Part shown: positions 8,586-17,348 of the stretch, one piece after another
Layout: every line of letters starts with the position of its first letter
Position numbering within the stretch: position 1 is the stretch's first letter
Source of the DNA: Spirosoma radiotolerans
Lineage (GTDB): Bacteria; Bacteroidota; Bacteroidia; Cytophagales; Spirosomataceae
DNA length: 64,000 nucleotides
Assembly: GCF_000974425.1 (NCBI RefSeq)
Contig: NZ_CP010429.1
Coordinates: forward strand, 5,069,501 to 5,133,500
Direction of reading: 5' to 3'
The notes under the pieces: generated by a model
What the model was told of the DNA's origin: nothing
Databases searched by the model: none
The model's input: only the letters and a program-made list of their open reading frames with translations
Made by a program: the position numbers and the translations under genes

Positions 8586-9215
8586 ATGAACATCGACCTT
8601 CTTCTAAAATACTTCCCCAACCTGACGGCTGAGCAAAAAGAACGCTTTGCGGCTCTGGATGGACTATACCGCGAGTGGAATGCCCAGATCAACGTTATTT
8701 CCCGGCAGGACATAGATGCCCTTTACGAGAAGCATGTTTTGCACTCGCTGGGCATCGCCAAGATCGTGTCGTTCAAGCCCGGCACCGAAATTCTGGACGT
8801 AGGCACGGGCGGTGGTTTTCCAGGCATTCCACTAGCCATTCTGTTCCCCATGGTCGACTTTCATCTGGTCGACAGTATTGGCAAGAAAATAAAGGTCGTG
8901 CAGGAGGTATCCAATGCGCTGGGCCTTCAAAACGTGAAAGCCGAACAGATCCGTGTCGAACAGTTGAACACGACCTATGATTTTGTGGTGAGCCGGGCGG
9001 TTACCCGTCTAAAGCCCTTTTTAGGCTGGATACGCTATAAAATCCACAAGTCAGGTAACAACGACCGGCCAAACGGAGTTTTGTACCTCAAAGGGGGCGA
9101 CTTGAGCGAGGAGCTGGCCGAGGTGCCGGATCGTTACCGCGTCTACGACCTCTCCGACTATTATGAGGAGCCCTTCTTTGAAACCAAAAAAGTAATTTAC
9201 ATACCTAAAAAATAA
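8586..9215 (+). CDS. rsmG: 16S rRNA (guanine-527-N7)-methyltransferase
   Basis: Methylates N7 of G527 in 16S rRNA with S-adenosylmethionine. The AdoMet-binding loop is ILDVGTGGGFPGIPLAI, the exact RsmG/GidB signature, preceded by EWNAQINVISRQD and HVLHSLGIA, both conserved in the family. VSRAVTRLKPFLGW is the late conserved block. About 209 aa from the ATG at 8586; an ATG at 8580 is equally in frame and I cannot choose firmly between them. The gene lies about 70 nt downstream of the GT2 gene on the same strand. Confidence 0.93.
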   Translation: MNIDLLLKYFPNLTAEQKERFAALDGLYREWNAQINVISRQDIDALYEKHVLHSLGIAKIVSFKPGTEILDVGTGGGFPGIPLAILFPMVDFHLVDSIGKKIKVVQEVSNALGLQNVKAEQIRVEQLNTTYDFVVSRAVTRLKPFLGWIRYKIHKSGNNDRPNGVLYLKGGDLSEELAEVPDRYRVYDLSDYYEEPFFETKKVIYIPKK

Positions 9216-9335
9216 TCGCTTAGGCGACCTTGCGGCTTTTTGTGATTTTACTGATTTTGCTTCCACAGAAAGTCGATCCGACAAATTAATAAAATCACAA
9301 ATATCTCGCAGGGCCGCCTGAGCGGCTCAGACATC

Positions 9336-9638
9336 ATGGCAGAAAAATTCCGTTCCAGCAGTTTCAAAGACCCGCTCAATCCCGATGAGGTTGAGTTCAA
9401 CGACAAGGGGGTTACGTTTCGTGCGCGCAAGTTGATTGGCGGCACCGACAACTTCGTCTTCTACTCTGACATTTCGGGGGTAGAGATCGACAATGGTGTC
9501 TTCTTCTCAACAATCCGGGTGATTCCACGCGCCCGGCCCGAGATTGTGATCCGGAATTTCTCGAAAGGTGACGCCCGGCGCATCAAGGAGTTGATCCTGG
9601 AGAAAGTGCCCAGCAATCGGCCCGATGCCTTTCGCTAA
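9336..9638 (+). CDS. Small bacterial PH-like domain protein
   Basis: 100 aa, soluble, no signal peptide. A beta-rich pattern (GVTFRARKL, FVFYSDISGVEI, IRVIPRARPEIVIRNF) is followed by one C-terminal helix (GDARRIKELILEKV). This matches the shape of small bacterial PH/YdbT-like domains, in which seven strands are capped by a helix. Function not known. It follows rsmG on the same strand after about 120 nt. Compact coding, GC-rich like the core genes. Family assignment is by pattern only. Confidence 0.6.
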   Translation: MAEKFRSSSFKDPLNPDEVEFNDKGVTFRARKLIGGTDNFVFYSDISGVEIDNGVFFSTIRVIPRARPEIVIRNFSKGDARRIKELILEKVPSNRPDAFR

Positions 9639-9695
9639 AGTACCGTCTGATTATCATACGATTGAGAAATAAGTTATTTTTTTTTCGTGTGATGC

Positions 9696-9726
9696 TTGCG
9701 CAATATGGTTCTACGGGCTACTTTTG
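9696..9726 (+). promoter_or_regulatory. Promoter of tRNA-Asn, Bacteroidota type
   Basis: TTG at 9696-9698 and TACTTTTG at 9719-9726 (TAnnTTTG) separated by 20 nt, the textbook Bacteroidota spacing. Transcription would begin around 9732, a few bases before the mature tRNA. This is the clearest promoter in the window and the best sequence evidence for the phylum. Confidence 0.8.
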
Positions 9727-9735
9727 CACCACGAT

Positions 9736-9809
9736 TCCCGAATAGCTCAGTCGGTTAGAGCATCTGACTGTTAATCAGAGGGTCGCTGGTTCGAGCCCAG
9801 CTTCGGGAG
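9736..9809 (+). tRNA. tRNA-Asn (GTT)
   Basis: A 74-nt cloverleaf. Acceptor stem TCCCGAA pairs with TTCGGGA, discriminator G at 9809. D-loop AGCTCAGTCGGTTAGAGC. Anticodon loop CTGTTAA with anticodon GTT. T arm GGTTCGAGCC. CCA is not encoded. It is also a substrate tRNA for the Tgt enzyme encoded nearby. It marks the point where base composition drops and mobile elements begin. Confidence 0.97.
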
Positions 9810-9820
9810 CATTGGTTATC

Positions 9821-9856
9821 AGCCACTTACATCTTAAAAACTGTAAGTGGCTTTTT
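9821..9856 (+). terminator. Rho-independent terminator after tRNA-Asn
   Basis: An 11-bp perfect stem (AGCCACTTACA at 9821-9831, complement at 9842-9852) with a 10-nt loop, followed by a T run. It ends the tRNA-Asn transcript 12 nt downstream of the tRNA. Confidence 0.88.
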
Positions 9857-10065
9857 GTTGTGATACACAATTTGATACACAATTCTCTTACCTATTTATT
9901 AAGCCAGCTGTTAAGTTATAAACAGCCAGAATGCTTGTGTTCCAAGTAACTTCATTATACCATACTAAAGCAGACACCAACCTACCAATCTTCTGTAGCT
10001 ATTAACACATCTAAAAACCCAGTAGGTTGGCCTTTGAAGAAAAAGGTATCGGGATTAATTCTAAG

Positions 10066-10855
10066 AGCCTGTTTAAAAATGCTTTATGATTCGGTTGATA
10101 TTGGATAAATAAACAAACGATTCATGCGAGGAGCAGCCACATTGATAATCTTTGCTTAGTCGGCGTGACCAATTCATCCAGGCAAACGTTCGCTCAACTT
10201 TCCACCGCATGGGTACTACCGCCAGCCGGCCCTGCTGAAAGTCAGCTAACTCGAACTCGCTCACTTTAACTACTTCTAAACTGAACGCAAACGATTTACT
10301 GGCCCAATAAGCTAAGTTCTTGCCGTAAGCACTATCAGCCGGTATTTTACTCAGACGCTCGTAGCCCAGCCGGGCCAGCGAAGTTAATACGCCACGGGCG
10401 GCTGGGCTATCGTGCTGATTAGCGGCATGAACTACCACCACTAATACTAAACCCAATGTATCCACAATAATATGAAGCTTGCGACCTTGTACCTTCTTAT
10501 TGCCATCAAATCCTTTAGGCACTACGCCCCATTCAATATTTTTAACACTTTGGGAATCAATGACTCCTACACTGGGCGAAGTTTGACGATTTGCTTTTTG
10601 CCGTCGACGTTCCACTAGCGTTTTGTTGAGACGTTCCCATGTGCCGTCATTGCGCCACTTCCAGAAATAGTAGTAAAAGATTGGCCAAGGTGGCAGATCG
10701 TTAGGCTTTGCCGCCATTGGCATCCTGTTTTGGTAACGTAGAGTAGAGCGTTAAGGATGGCTCGCAGGGACTATTTGCGTTTACGTTTGTCGGCTAGGCT
10801 TTGGACGATACAGTAACTGGGCAGTGAATCCTCTCTTGAAATTTTTCTATCTAAG
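10066..10855 (-). mobile_element. IS5-family (IS427-like) insertion sequence, damaged
   Basis: The left end begins GAGCCTGTTTAAAAATGC, resembling IS427-group terminal repeats. The transposase gene fills the element on the minus strand. The right end is not resolved; no clean matching repeat is seen near 10850. The first part of the transposase lies in another frame and contains a stop, so the copy is probably inactive. Confidence 0.65.
10073..10840 (-). pseudogene. IS5-family DDE transposase, frameshifted
   Basis: The catalytic part (10073-10723) reads VGVIDSQSVK with the first Asp, KKVQGRKLHIIVDT, then ADSAYG with the second Asp, and WKVERTFAWMNW with the Glu: a complete DDE set. Upstream, a different frame encodes the expected N-terminal piece ADKRKRK-stop-SLRAILNALLYVTKTGCQWR, which should run directly into the DDE part at NDLPPWP. 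The gene is thus split by a frameshift near 10715 and an amber stop. IS427-group elements sometimes use programmed frameshifting, but the extra stop argues for decay. Confidence 0.75.
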
Positions 10856-10959
10856 GGAATGCTTGATTTATAAGCCCATAGTGTTCTACTTCTTGCTTAA
10901 ATTCAATTATTAGCTTTAACAGTTTCATTTGTGAAAACCCAATATTATAGGCCTGTGAA

Positions 10960-11560
10960 TTAGTTTGTAATGAAGCCTATTTCTTTTTTGTGGAAGAAGG
11001 CTTGCACCAGTTTTGGATTTTCCTCCAAACGTTTTATTTGTTCAAGGACTGCGGTAGTTAACTCTTCTAAGTTAGTGAACACCTGATTTTTCAGGCTACG
11101 CTTTAGGTGACTCTATACCAACTCGACTGGATTCAGTTCGGGACTGTAAGCAGGTAAGCGCTCTAAGTGAATTCGCCCCGTTTTTTCTTTCAACAAGGTC
11201 TTGACGGCCTCACTTCGATGGATAGCTGCACCGTCCCAGATCACTAATAGGTTTCGTTTGCGATAGCGACCACAAAGTTTATTCAGAAACCAAACGATAT
11301 CCTCGCTGGTAAAGGGCTGATCCTGACCCGCCACATACAGACGACCATTCGGGGCAATGGCAGCAATTAAGCTAAGATGGGTTCGACCCGCCTGCTCAAT
11401 AAGTAGGGGTGTCTGACCACGCGGAGCCCAAGTATGGGCTAATAAAGGTAACAGATAGCAAGCTGACTCATCAACATATAAAATGACCCGCTGTTCATCC
11501 TGCGCTTTTTTTGAGTTCATATAAGCGATCATCCCGCCATTGTGCCACCGCCAAGGAATC
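10960..11560 (-). pseudogene. IS630 transposase, catalytic DDE part with amber stop
   Basis: Reads VILYVDESACYLLP (first Asp), RNLLVIWDGAAIHRS (second Asp) and LERLPAYSPELNPVELV (third acidic residue, in the NPVE motif), the IS630/Tc1-mariner pattern. A TAG stop at 11113-11115 replaces the conserved Trp that normally follows NPVE-x-x. Beyond it the same frame continues with SHLKRSLKNQVF and ends at 10960, so a single TGG-to-TAG change truncates the last 50 or so residues. The start is not independent, because this part should be made as a fusion with the N-terminal part. Confidence 0.8.
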
Positions 11561-11986
11561 TTGCTGCCGAGCTTTAGACTGTGGTTTCTGGCGCGTCCAT
11601 CCCATCTTTTTGAGTAATCGTCCAACTTGGGAGGGGTCATAACTGACACCAAACAGCTTTCTGATGATCTCGTTGACACGAGGTCTTGTCCAAATTGCTC
11701 CCGCAAATCCATGATATACAGCGCCTTTATTGAGTTCATCGACGAGCTGCTGTAGTTGGTCAGTTGTTAACCGAGTCGGTGCACCAGTAGGTTTTCGCCA
11801 TTGCAAGGCTGTCACGCCTTGCTCTCGGTATTTCTTTAGGGTTTGACTAACCCAACCTTGAGTTAAACCTAAGGCCTGAGCGATAGAGCCTTGCTTCCAG
11901 CCAGCCTGATCGAGTTCGACACAGCGTCGGCGAAGTAGTTCGTAATCTGATTGTTTGTATTTTGCCATACCGACAACAAGATACAA
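11495..11986 (-). CDS. IS630 transposase, N-terminal (HTH) part
   Basis: 163 aa. Two winged-helix/HTH segments: YELLRRRCVELDQAGWKQ, then GSIAQALGLTQGWVSQTLKKY (about 32-52), and later RVNEIIRKLFGVSYDPSQVGRLLKKMGW. These bind the terminal repeats. The frame ends at 11495, overlapping the catalytic part in another frame. The transition falls at an A7 run on the minus strand (11505-11511), inside the codons for ELKK, a classic slippage site. It could join the two parts by +1 frameshifting or polymerase slippage. Confidence 0.8.
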   Translation of the reverse strand: MYLVVGMAKYKQSDYELLRRRCVELDQAGWKQGSIAQALGLTQGWVSQTLKKYREQGVTALQWRKPTGAPTRLTTDQLQQLVDELNKGAVYHGFAGAIWTRPRVNEIIRKLFGVSYDPSQVGRLLKKMGWTRQKPQSKARQQDSLAVAQWRDDRLYELKKSAG

Positions 11987-12012
11987 TTATTACAAGCTTA
12001 CTCACGCATCAA

Positions 12013-12918
12013 TAAGTCTAGCGACTTTGGAATCTTCAAGTAAATTACTTAGAGCAAGTTTAAAAATGAGCAGGGAGGGGTTAAAAGGACGGAGTCAGCC
12101 TACCTTATAGGTTAATCCTACTACATCGGCGGCCCGGAAAAGATGTACCCTACTGATCTGACCGACTCAGCTTGGCACTGCTATAGATGGTATTAGTTGA
12201 GATCAAATGAACATTAATATCATAAGCGGATACCTCAACCACGTATCTGTAAAAATTTTCAGATACTCATCTGTAATTTCAAAATGAAATCTTGATTAAT
12301 GAGACGGACATTTAAGATTATTGACTAAAGCCAGTAATAGCGCCGTATAAAAATTTAAGTAGTCTTGGAAAAATGGGCGTTAAAAGAGGCTTTGTGGTAA
12401 ATTGATAAAGGATGGCAGTAATTCCAGGAGACTTGACATTATGTTGCAAAGAGGGTTTCTTTGCTATCAGGATTCCGCTTTGACTATAGATACGTAAAAA
12501 ACCACGGAACTAGTAATTGTTAACTAGCCGCAATTTAGTCAACAAGAATTCCGCAAAATCGTGTCCAACAATATGTTGGGAGGCCCATCTAAGCTGTGCG
12601 TATTCGGTGGCTCCGTTCAAAAGATTACAGGCCGCAGAGATTGAGCTTTCGCTGATTCAGCAAGTCGCGGTTGACACGAGAAGTAATTTGACCGTCAGTG
12701 TTTATATTGGCTCGACGGTTCTCTTTTGAACAGCATCACGTTCTAACAACAGGTTTTGTAAATTCAGCAACTCAAAATACGCATGCCATATTTTGAGTTT
12801 TAGTTACGGCAAGCGGCGAGTTATCAGTAAACAGATTGACAGTCCTTTAATTTAAAACCAAAACTCATCACTCCAATATGATTGAACATGTTTTTTAGAA
12901 GGAAGATAGATTTGATGA
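12013..12918. other. Non-coding/relic stretch
   Basis: About 900 nt without a convincing gene. A 70-aa open frame at 12517-12729 has no domain pattern, no ribosome site and poor codon character. Near 12056 the sequence GAGCAAGTTTAAAAATGAGC resembles the end of the nearby IS5 element, so part of this stretch may be IS debris. Confidence 0.5.
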
Positions 12919-13683
12919 ACAGCTTATCAAAAATATTTAAGCGATTTAGAAATTAGTACTGAATTTTACAAAGGTATTTGTCCAGGTTGCAGTGAAATTT
13001 TTAAAATCAAGTCCCTATCTTTTGACAGAATTGATGATACTATAAAACATCTAGCAATTCATTGTCCCTGTTGCGGACACCAAGATTATTATCACCACTT
13101 TTTCAGCAATGATACACCTCCAGTACATCTTGACACAACCAGAACTTGTCGATGTGAGTTGACATATTCTATTACTGGTGTAACCGTTATTTGCCCGAAT
13201 TGTGTAATTCATAACTCTCGACAAGTTCTTTTAGAACAAATTGAGAAAATAAAATCCTCAGTAAAAGCAAACGACGATTGGGACAATTTAAGTGACGCTA
13301 CTCCAAAATTGGTATCTCTGATTGACGGATATGGTAGGGCGGCAATTAGAGTTCAGTATTTTGCAGGCATTATTCCGGCAAGAGTAAAATCAATTTCGTT
13401 TCTGAATCTGGCAGGAGCGAACAAGAATATTGAGAAAGAATTTCAAATAAGGATAAAGGACTTTGTTCAGCCGAACGAGTGGAGTTTATTATTTAAATAT
13501 TTTCAACGACGACATGTTGTTGCTCATTCTTTGGGAGTTATCGACCAAGACTACATCAATAATACCGGAGATACCTCTATACGAGTAGGGCAAATAATCC
13601 CTCTTGATGTTAATGAAATCCTAAACGTGATAGATATATCAAAAAAGTTAGCACTTAGCCTCAATAGTCATCTTGCATCATAA
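12919..13683 (+). pseudogene. Zinc-ribbon plus HEPN-like protein, 5' end lost or shifted
   Basis: The open frame runs from 12919 to 13683 but has no ATG or GTG near its beginning; the first usable codon is the TTG at 13159, deep in the coding part. Codons upstream of it clearly encode protein: GICPGCSEIFK, HCPCCGHQDYY, CRCELTY and CPNCVIHN, a set of Cys pairs typical of zinc ribbons. A one-base loss near 12918 would explain the missing start. The C-terminal half is helical and carries QRRHVVAHSLG, matching the HEPN R-x4-6-H signature of ribonuclease-like domains. It may be a broken HEPN defence or toxin gene. Function unproven. Confidence 0.5.
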
Positions 13684-13883
13684 CAATAATAGAATTTTGG
13701 TCAGTAGTTAATAATAAACCTACCGCTAACATTGGTTTTGCAATATCATAGCTGACGAACAAGTGCTGTGCAAATAAACGTTATTCATTGTATGCTACTG
13801 AATAAGTTGGACAGTTGTTAAAGAGGCCTTTGTATTGCATATCATTTTTAAACATGCTTTTAGAAAACACCGTACTTTATCAA

Positions 13884-14075
13884 TTAATCTTCAGGTTCAA
13901 CTGGATCTATGGTAATTCCTTTCTCTAACGATTCAGGTGAGAACCCTACCTCAGTCGATTTACCATTTTTATTCACAATACAAAAAACTGTATTTATAGA
14001 TACATCCACCCTTGATACGACTAATTTCATTCCAGATTTTTTTACTACTACAGGATCACCAGCTTTAAAATTCAT
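13884..14075 (-). CDS. DUF2158-like small protein
   Basis: 63 aa beginning MNFKAGDPVVVKKSGMKL, followed by VDVSINTVFCIV and a short acidic tail. The pattern 'F..GD.V.LKSG...M.V..' followed by a Cys-containing strand is that of DUF2158 (YodC-like) proteins, small SH3-like barrels of unknown role. Monocistronic as far as can be seen. Confidence 0.6.
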   Translation of the reverse strand: MNFKAGDPVVVKKSGMKLVVSRVDVSINTVFCIVNKNGKSTEVGFSPESLEKGITIDPVEPED

Positions 14076-14570
14076 GTGTTAGTTTATTAAAATGATACAG
14101 TAAAACAGAAATAAGTAATAAGGCAATCCAAATTTATAAAATTATGCTACTTATTGACTTATACATTAGTGTGTGATAAAAACTGTTCCCTTTTGTTAAA
14201 GAAGGCCTAAACTAGCTTAAGATTACATTTATTACACATTAACACACAGTTAAATAGGCTATGATATTTTGCCAAACATAATTAATTTCTCAACACGCTA
14301 TTATTGTTTCACAACTAACTTTGTAAATTTAGAATATTCCATTAGATTTTCAATGTAAGTAAAATTGCCTCTATAAGTCAACTAATTTACGGATAATTTC
14401 ACACATTATCATGAATTACTTATGTAATCTTTAATTTGTCTGTAAACCTAACCGCCAACTAGTACAGTTTTTTATGTTTTTATAATTATACCAATTATAA
14501 AAACATAAATGGTAAAATCATTATTCTTTTGAAGAACGCATTCGATAACGTCCAATATTACGAAGCCCTG
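14076..14570. other. AT-rich intergenic stretch
   Basis: About 500 nt, very AT-rich, no gene seen. It holds the long hairpin at 14471-14509 that probably ends the radical SAM operon. Confidence 0.5.
14471..14509 (-). terminator. 17-bp perfect hairpin after the radical SAM operon
   Basis: The arms at 14471-14487 and 14493-14509 are exact complements of 17 bp, with a 5-nt loop. It lies 62 nt beyond the stop of the JmjC-like gene on the minus strand. The stem is AT-rich and no strong T run follows it, so a terminator or a 3'-end mRNA stabiliser are both possible. Confidence 0.6.
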
Positions 14571-15446
14571 TTAAAACGTTTCAATAATTTTCCCCAGTTT
14601 TTCACTAATAAATTTAGATTTTAAATCTAAATTAAAGCGATCATGATAAACTTGTATTAATTCTTCATGTATTTTTGCAAATGCTAACTCTCTTTCAGAG
14701 TAAATTTTAAAGAAATCTTTTCTATTATCTTTAACTACACTTAAATTCAAGTATTTTACGCCTAGTTTCGTTAGTATAAATCCTGGGGTAATACCACGCC
14801 ACGCAATAGAAGCACTAATAGACTCTTCTAAAGTGATTCCTTCATGACCATACAGCGGAGGTAAATATAATACATCTCCGGGCTCTAAAATAACAGACAA
14901 GATAGGATCCTCTTTTGGTCTTTTTAGTTGCGAAACTATTTCTTCTTTCGAGCCTAATACTGACCTAATATAAGAAGGGCTTAAAGTCGAAGGTTCATAA
15001 ACATTCCATATCCTTTTACCCTTCATCTGACAGATGAACCCATCTTCATGGCCTGCATGGAATCCGATTCCGCTATTAACATTTGACAATGTCAATACGA
15101 TATCATCATAGCGCCAACTCCTTTTCACATTAAATGAATCTCTTAAATCTAAAAGCTTTTTTGAGACCTTTTCCACATTATTAAGAAGCAATGTAATCGG
15201 CTGTTTAAATTCTAATGCTGATTCATAGAAAGGTTTAATTAAACCATAATCATCTATTATTGTAGACAAAGCACTCCCAGTGTCCTCATTTTCAACTCTT
15301 TGGTAAGCTCTTACAAGAATGGGGCTAACACATAATTTGAAAAACTCTCCTTTCGTAATTGGAAAAAGCTTTTCAGGTGATAAGAGCCCCTTAAGTAATA
15401 TTGGCCTTTCCTCCCAAAAATATTTAAAGAAATTATCACTTAGCAT
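14571..15446 (-). CDS. JmjC/cupin-like Fe(II)/2-oxoglutarate oxygenase family protein
   Basis: 291 aa with the layout of ROXA/MINA-type ribosomal oxygenases or peptide hydroxylases. It has a double-stranded beta-helix with IGFHAGHEDGFICQMKGKRIW (128-147, cut here to the family's 'H.D....F..Q..G...W' pattern), then EPGDVLYLPPLYGHEG (188-203) with the second metal His at 201. In the usual H-x-D the Asp sits two after His130; here that residue is Gly132, with Asp135 and His133 nearby. The metal site is therefore atypical. Its start overlaps the end of the radical SAM gene by 11 nt, so the two are translationally coupled. Probable role: hydroxylation of a peptide or protein made or modified by its operon partners. 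Inference. Confidence 0.7.
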   Translation of the reverse strand: MLSDNFFKYFWEERPILLKGLLSPEKLFPITKGEFFKLCVSPILVRAYQRVENEDTGSALSTIIDDYGLIKPFYESALEFKQPITLLLNNVEKVSKKLLDLRDSFNVKRSWRYDDIVLTLSNVNSGIGFHAGHEDGFICQMKGKRIWNVYEPSTLSPSYIRSVLGSKEEIVSQLKRPKEDPILSVILEPGDVLYLPPLYGHEGITLEESISASIAWRGITPGFILTKLGVKYLNLSVVKDNRKDFFKIYSERELAFAKIHEELIQVYHDRFNLDLKSKFISEKLGKIIETF

Positions 15447-17337
15447 ATAAAGAGCTTAGTTTAGCCTTTCGCTTGGTAGGTAATAAAATATTATTAAAAA
15501 GGTTAAATTCAGATGTCGAAAGCGAATTCTTTAATAAAGTGTTGTCTTCTTCAGTTTCAAAATAACTTAGAGTTTTATTTCCTTCTTTTGACAATCGTAT
15601 CGAAGGAAAGTTTTCAAAATGATAGTATGATAAATCACCGAAATTTACAATCCAGCATTTGTTTTCATTTTCAACATTAATATATATCTCAATTAATCCT
15701 GTAGAAACTATTTCTATTAACGTTTTCAAACTTAATATTTCATCAAATTCATCTCCTCTTTCTATTTTTGATACTAAAGATTTAATTGTAAAAAACATTT
15801 TTTTATACTTCTCTAATTGATGTAAATAGAAAGATAATTCAAGCCCCTCTCCGTTAATACATTCATAAAAAAAGTTTGCAGGAAGTAATCTCAAAAAAGT
15901 ATGCGATAACTTAAGAATTGTATTAATACAATTATGTGATCCATTTTTATAGTTCGAGGTATAAAATATAGCGTTATTACAAATTGAATCTAAATTATCT
16001 ACGTCTATTTGACAATTTTGATAATAAGAAATCATTAATTTATAAATTATATTTACGCGCTTATCTTTAAAAGGAGGTACTACTGATTTATATCCAAATA
16101 TTTCTTGAGTAGCAAGTCCATATTTAGTTGAATCTGGGGTACCTGGATAGATTTTTAATGCATTGAACCAATGATCACTAGGATAGTAATCAATGAGATC
16201 TGTTGTAGACAAAAACTCCCAATTTTCCTTTAAATTCTCAATTTCAGTTTCAGGATCATACATTACAAAATCAAGATCAATGGCAATATTATATTTTCTT
16301 AATTCTGAAACTGCTTGAATATTTTGTTGTACGTTGGTTTTTTTATTAAATCTTTTTAATACAGTATCACTTCCACTCTCTAAGCCTATTTCTAATGAAA
16401 TACAATTTAGATCTGAAATTTTTTCGATCACATCAATATTTTTACAAATAGTATCTGCCGTTGCTGTTCCAGACCATGTAATATCAGGGTTCCAATTGTG
16501 CAACGCTATAGAAAAATCTAGTGCTCTTTTATAATGCGCAAAAAAATTGGGATCTAGAAAAGCTATATGTCCAAAAGGTAAGCGATTATAAACTTCTTTT
16601 ATTTCTAACATCATATTCTCTACTGTCCTAAATGTATAATTAGGAGCCATAACAACTATAGAGCAAAAAGAACATCGTTTCGGACATCCTCGGCTACTAC
16701 TAAAAAATTCAATCCTCGAATTGTTATTTTTTATAGTATTTTTAATAACCACTCTAGACGGTTCAATTTTGTAGTCTCTTACAGGAAATGGTAATGAGTC
16801 TAGCGGTGGAAATTTTGTTTGATTTATACTGTTTCTAATTACTCTATCTCCGTTTTTATCGTCTTCTCGATAAACAAGGTTTGAGACATTGCAAAACTTA
16901 GGATTAATACTCGTAATTTCATTACATAATTCTACTATTGCAATTTCTCCCTCATTTTGAATCACGAAGTCAATTTCAGAATGTTCGTTTAACACTTCGT
17001 AGCTTAACGGAGATACATGTGGACCGCCAAATAATGTAATACAGCTTCCGTCATTTTTTTTTAAATCCCTTGCCAAGCTTACAGCCGATGGAAAAGATTT
17101 AGTATAGGACGTGAAACCAAATAAATTATAGCCTTTTTGATACTTCAATAATATTTCAGATGCCTCGTTAATTGACATGTCTGCCAAGTCAAATAGGTCA
17201 GCTGTATAACCATTTTTCCTTAAAGAAGCAGCAAGATATGCTAGTCCAAGTGGAGGAGTGCCATTTTCATCTTTTAAGCCAGTATTGTTTATATTCGGAG
17301 GATTCACTAAAGCAACTGATAATGAAGTACGAGTCAT
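15436..17337 (-). CDS. B12-binding-domain radical SAM enzyme
   Basis: 633 aa. Residues 1-150 form a cobalamin-binding-like Rossmann domain (VALVNPPN, then PPLGLAYLAASLRKNGY, FGGPHVSP). The radical SAM core carries SSRGCPKRCSFCS with Cys218, Cys222 and Cys225 (CxxxCxxC) binding the 4Fe-4S cluster, then GLESGSDTVLKRFNKKTN for AdoMet. After about residue 420 comes a 200-aa C-terminal domain without a recognised family. Such enzymes methylate unactivated carbons or rearrange peptides and lipids. Placement between a small protein gene and a JmjC-like gene suggests a peptide-modifying pathway. Start ATG at 17337 lies 11 nt after the small gene's stop. Confidence 0.85.
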   Translation of the reverse strand: MTRTSLSVALVNPPNINNTGLKDENGTPPLGLAYLAASLRKNGYTADLFDLADMSINEASEILLKYQKGYNLFGFTSYTKSFPSAVSLARDLKKNDGSCITLFGGPHVSPLSYEVLNEHSEIDFVIQNEGEIAIVELCNEITSINPKFCNVSNLVYREDDKNGDRVIRNSINQTKFPPLDSLPFPVRDYKIEPSRVVIKNTIKNNNSRIEFFSSSRGCPKRCSFCSIVVMAPNYTFRTVENMMLEIKEVYNRLPFGHIAFLDPNFFAHYKRALDFSIALHNWNPDITWSGTATADTICKNIDVIEKISDLNCISLEIGLESGSDTVLKRFNKKTNVQQNIQAVSELRKYNIAIDLDFVMYDPETEIENLKENWEFLSTTDLIDYYPSDHWFNALKIYPGTPDSTKYGLATQEIFGYKSVVPPFKDKRVNIIYKLMISYYQNCQIDVDNLDSICNNAIFYTSNYKNGSHNCINTILKLSHTFLRLLPANFFYECINGEGLELSFYLHQLEKYKKMFFTIKSLVSKIERGDEFDEILSLKTLIEIVSTGLIEIYINVENENKCWIVNFGDLSYYHFENFPSIRLSKEGNKTLSYFETEEDNTLLKNSLSTSEFNLFNNILLPTKRKAKLSSLYAK

Positions 17338-17348
17338 ATTTGATCCAT

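Larger units (their letters stand above)
10960..12012 (-). mobile_element. IS630-family insertion sequence
   Basis: The right boundary is the terminal sequence at 11998-12012, reading TTGATGCGTGAGTAA outside-to-inside; the same end recurs next to IS630 relics at 17716 and 51583. The transposase is on the minus strand in two frames. The left end lies somewhere below 10960 and could not be located; a TTGATTTATAAG at about 10867 is a weak candidate. Confidence 0.7.

Noticed and set aside
9857..10065. Repeated TGATACACAATT (about 9861-9883) as a possible attachment site
   Set aside because: Only a short tandem repeat, and no integrase gene or distal copy is visible.
12517..12729. 70-aa open frame with ATG
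   Set aside because: No domain pattern, low-complexity codon use, in a relic-rich stretch; treated as chance.
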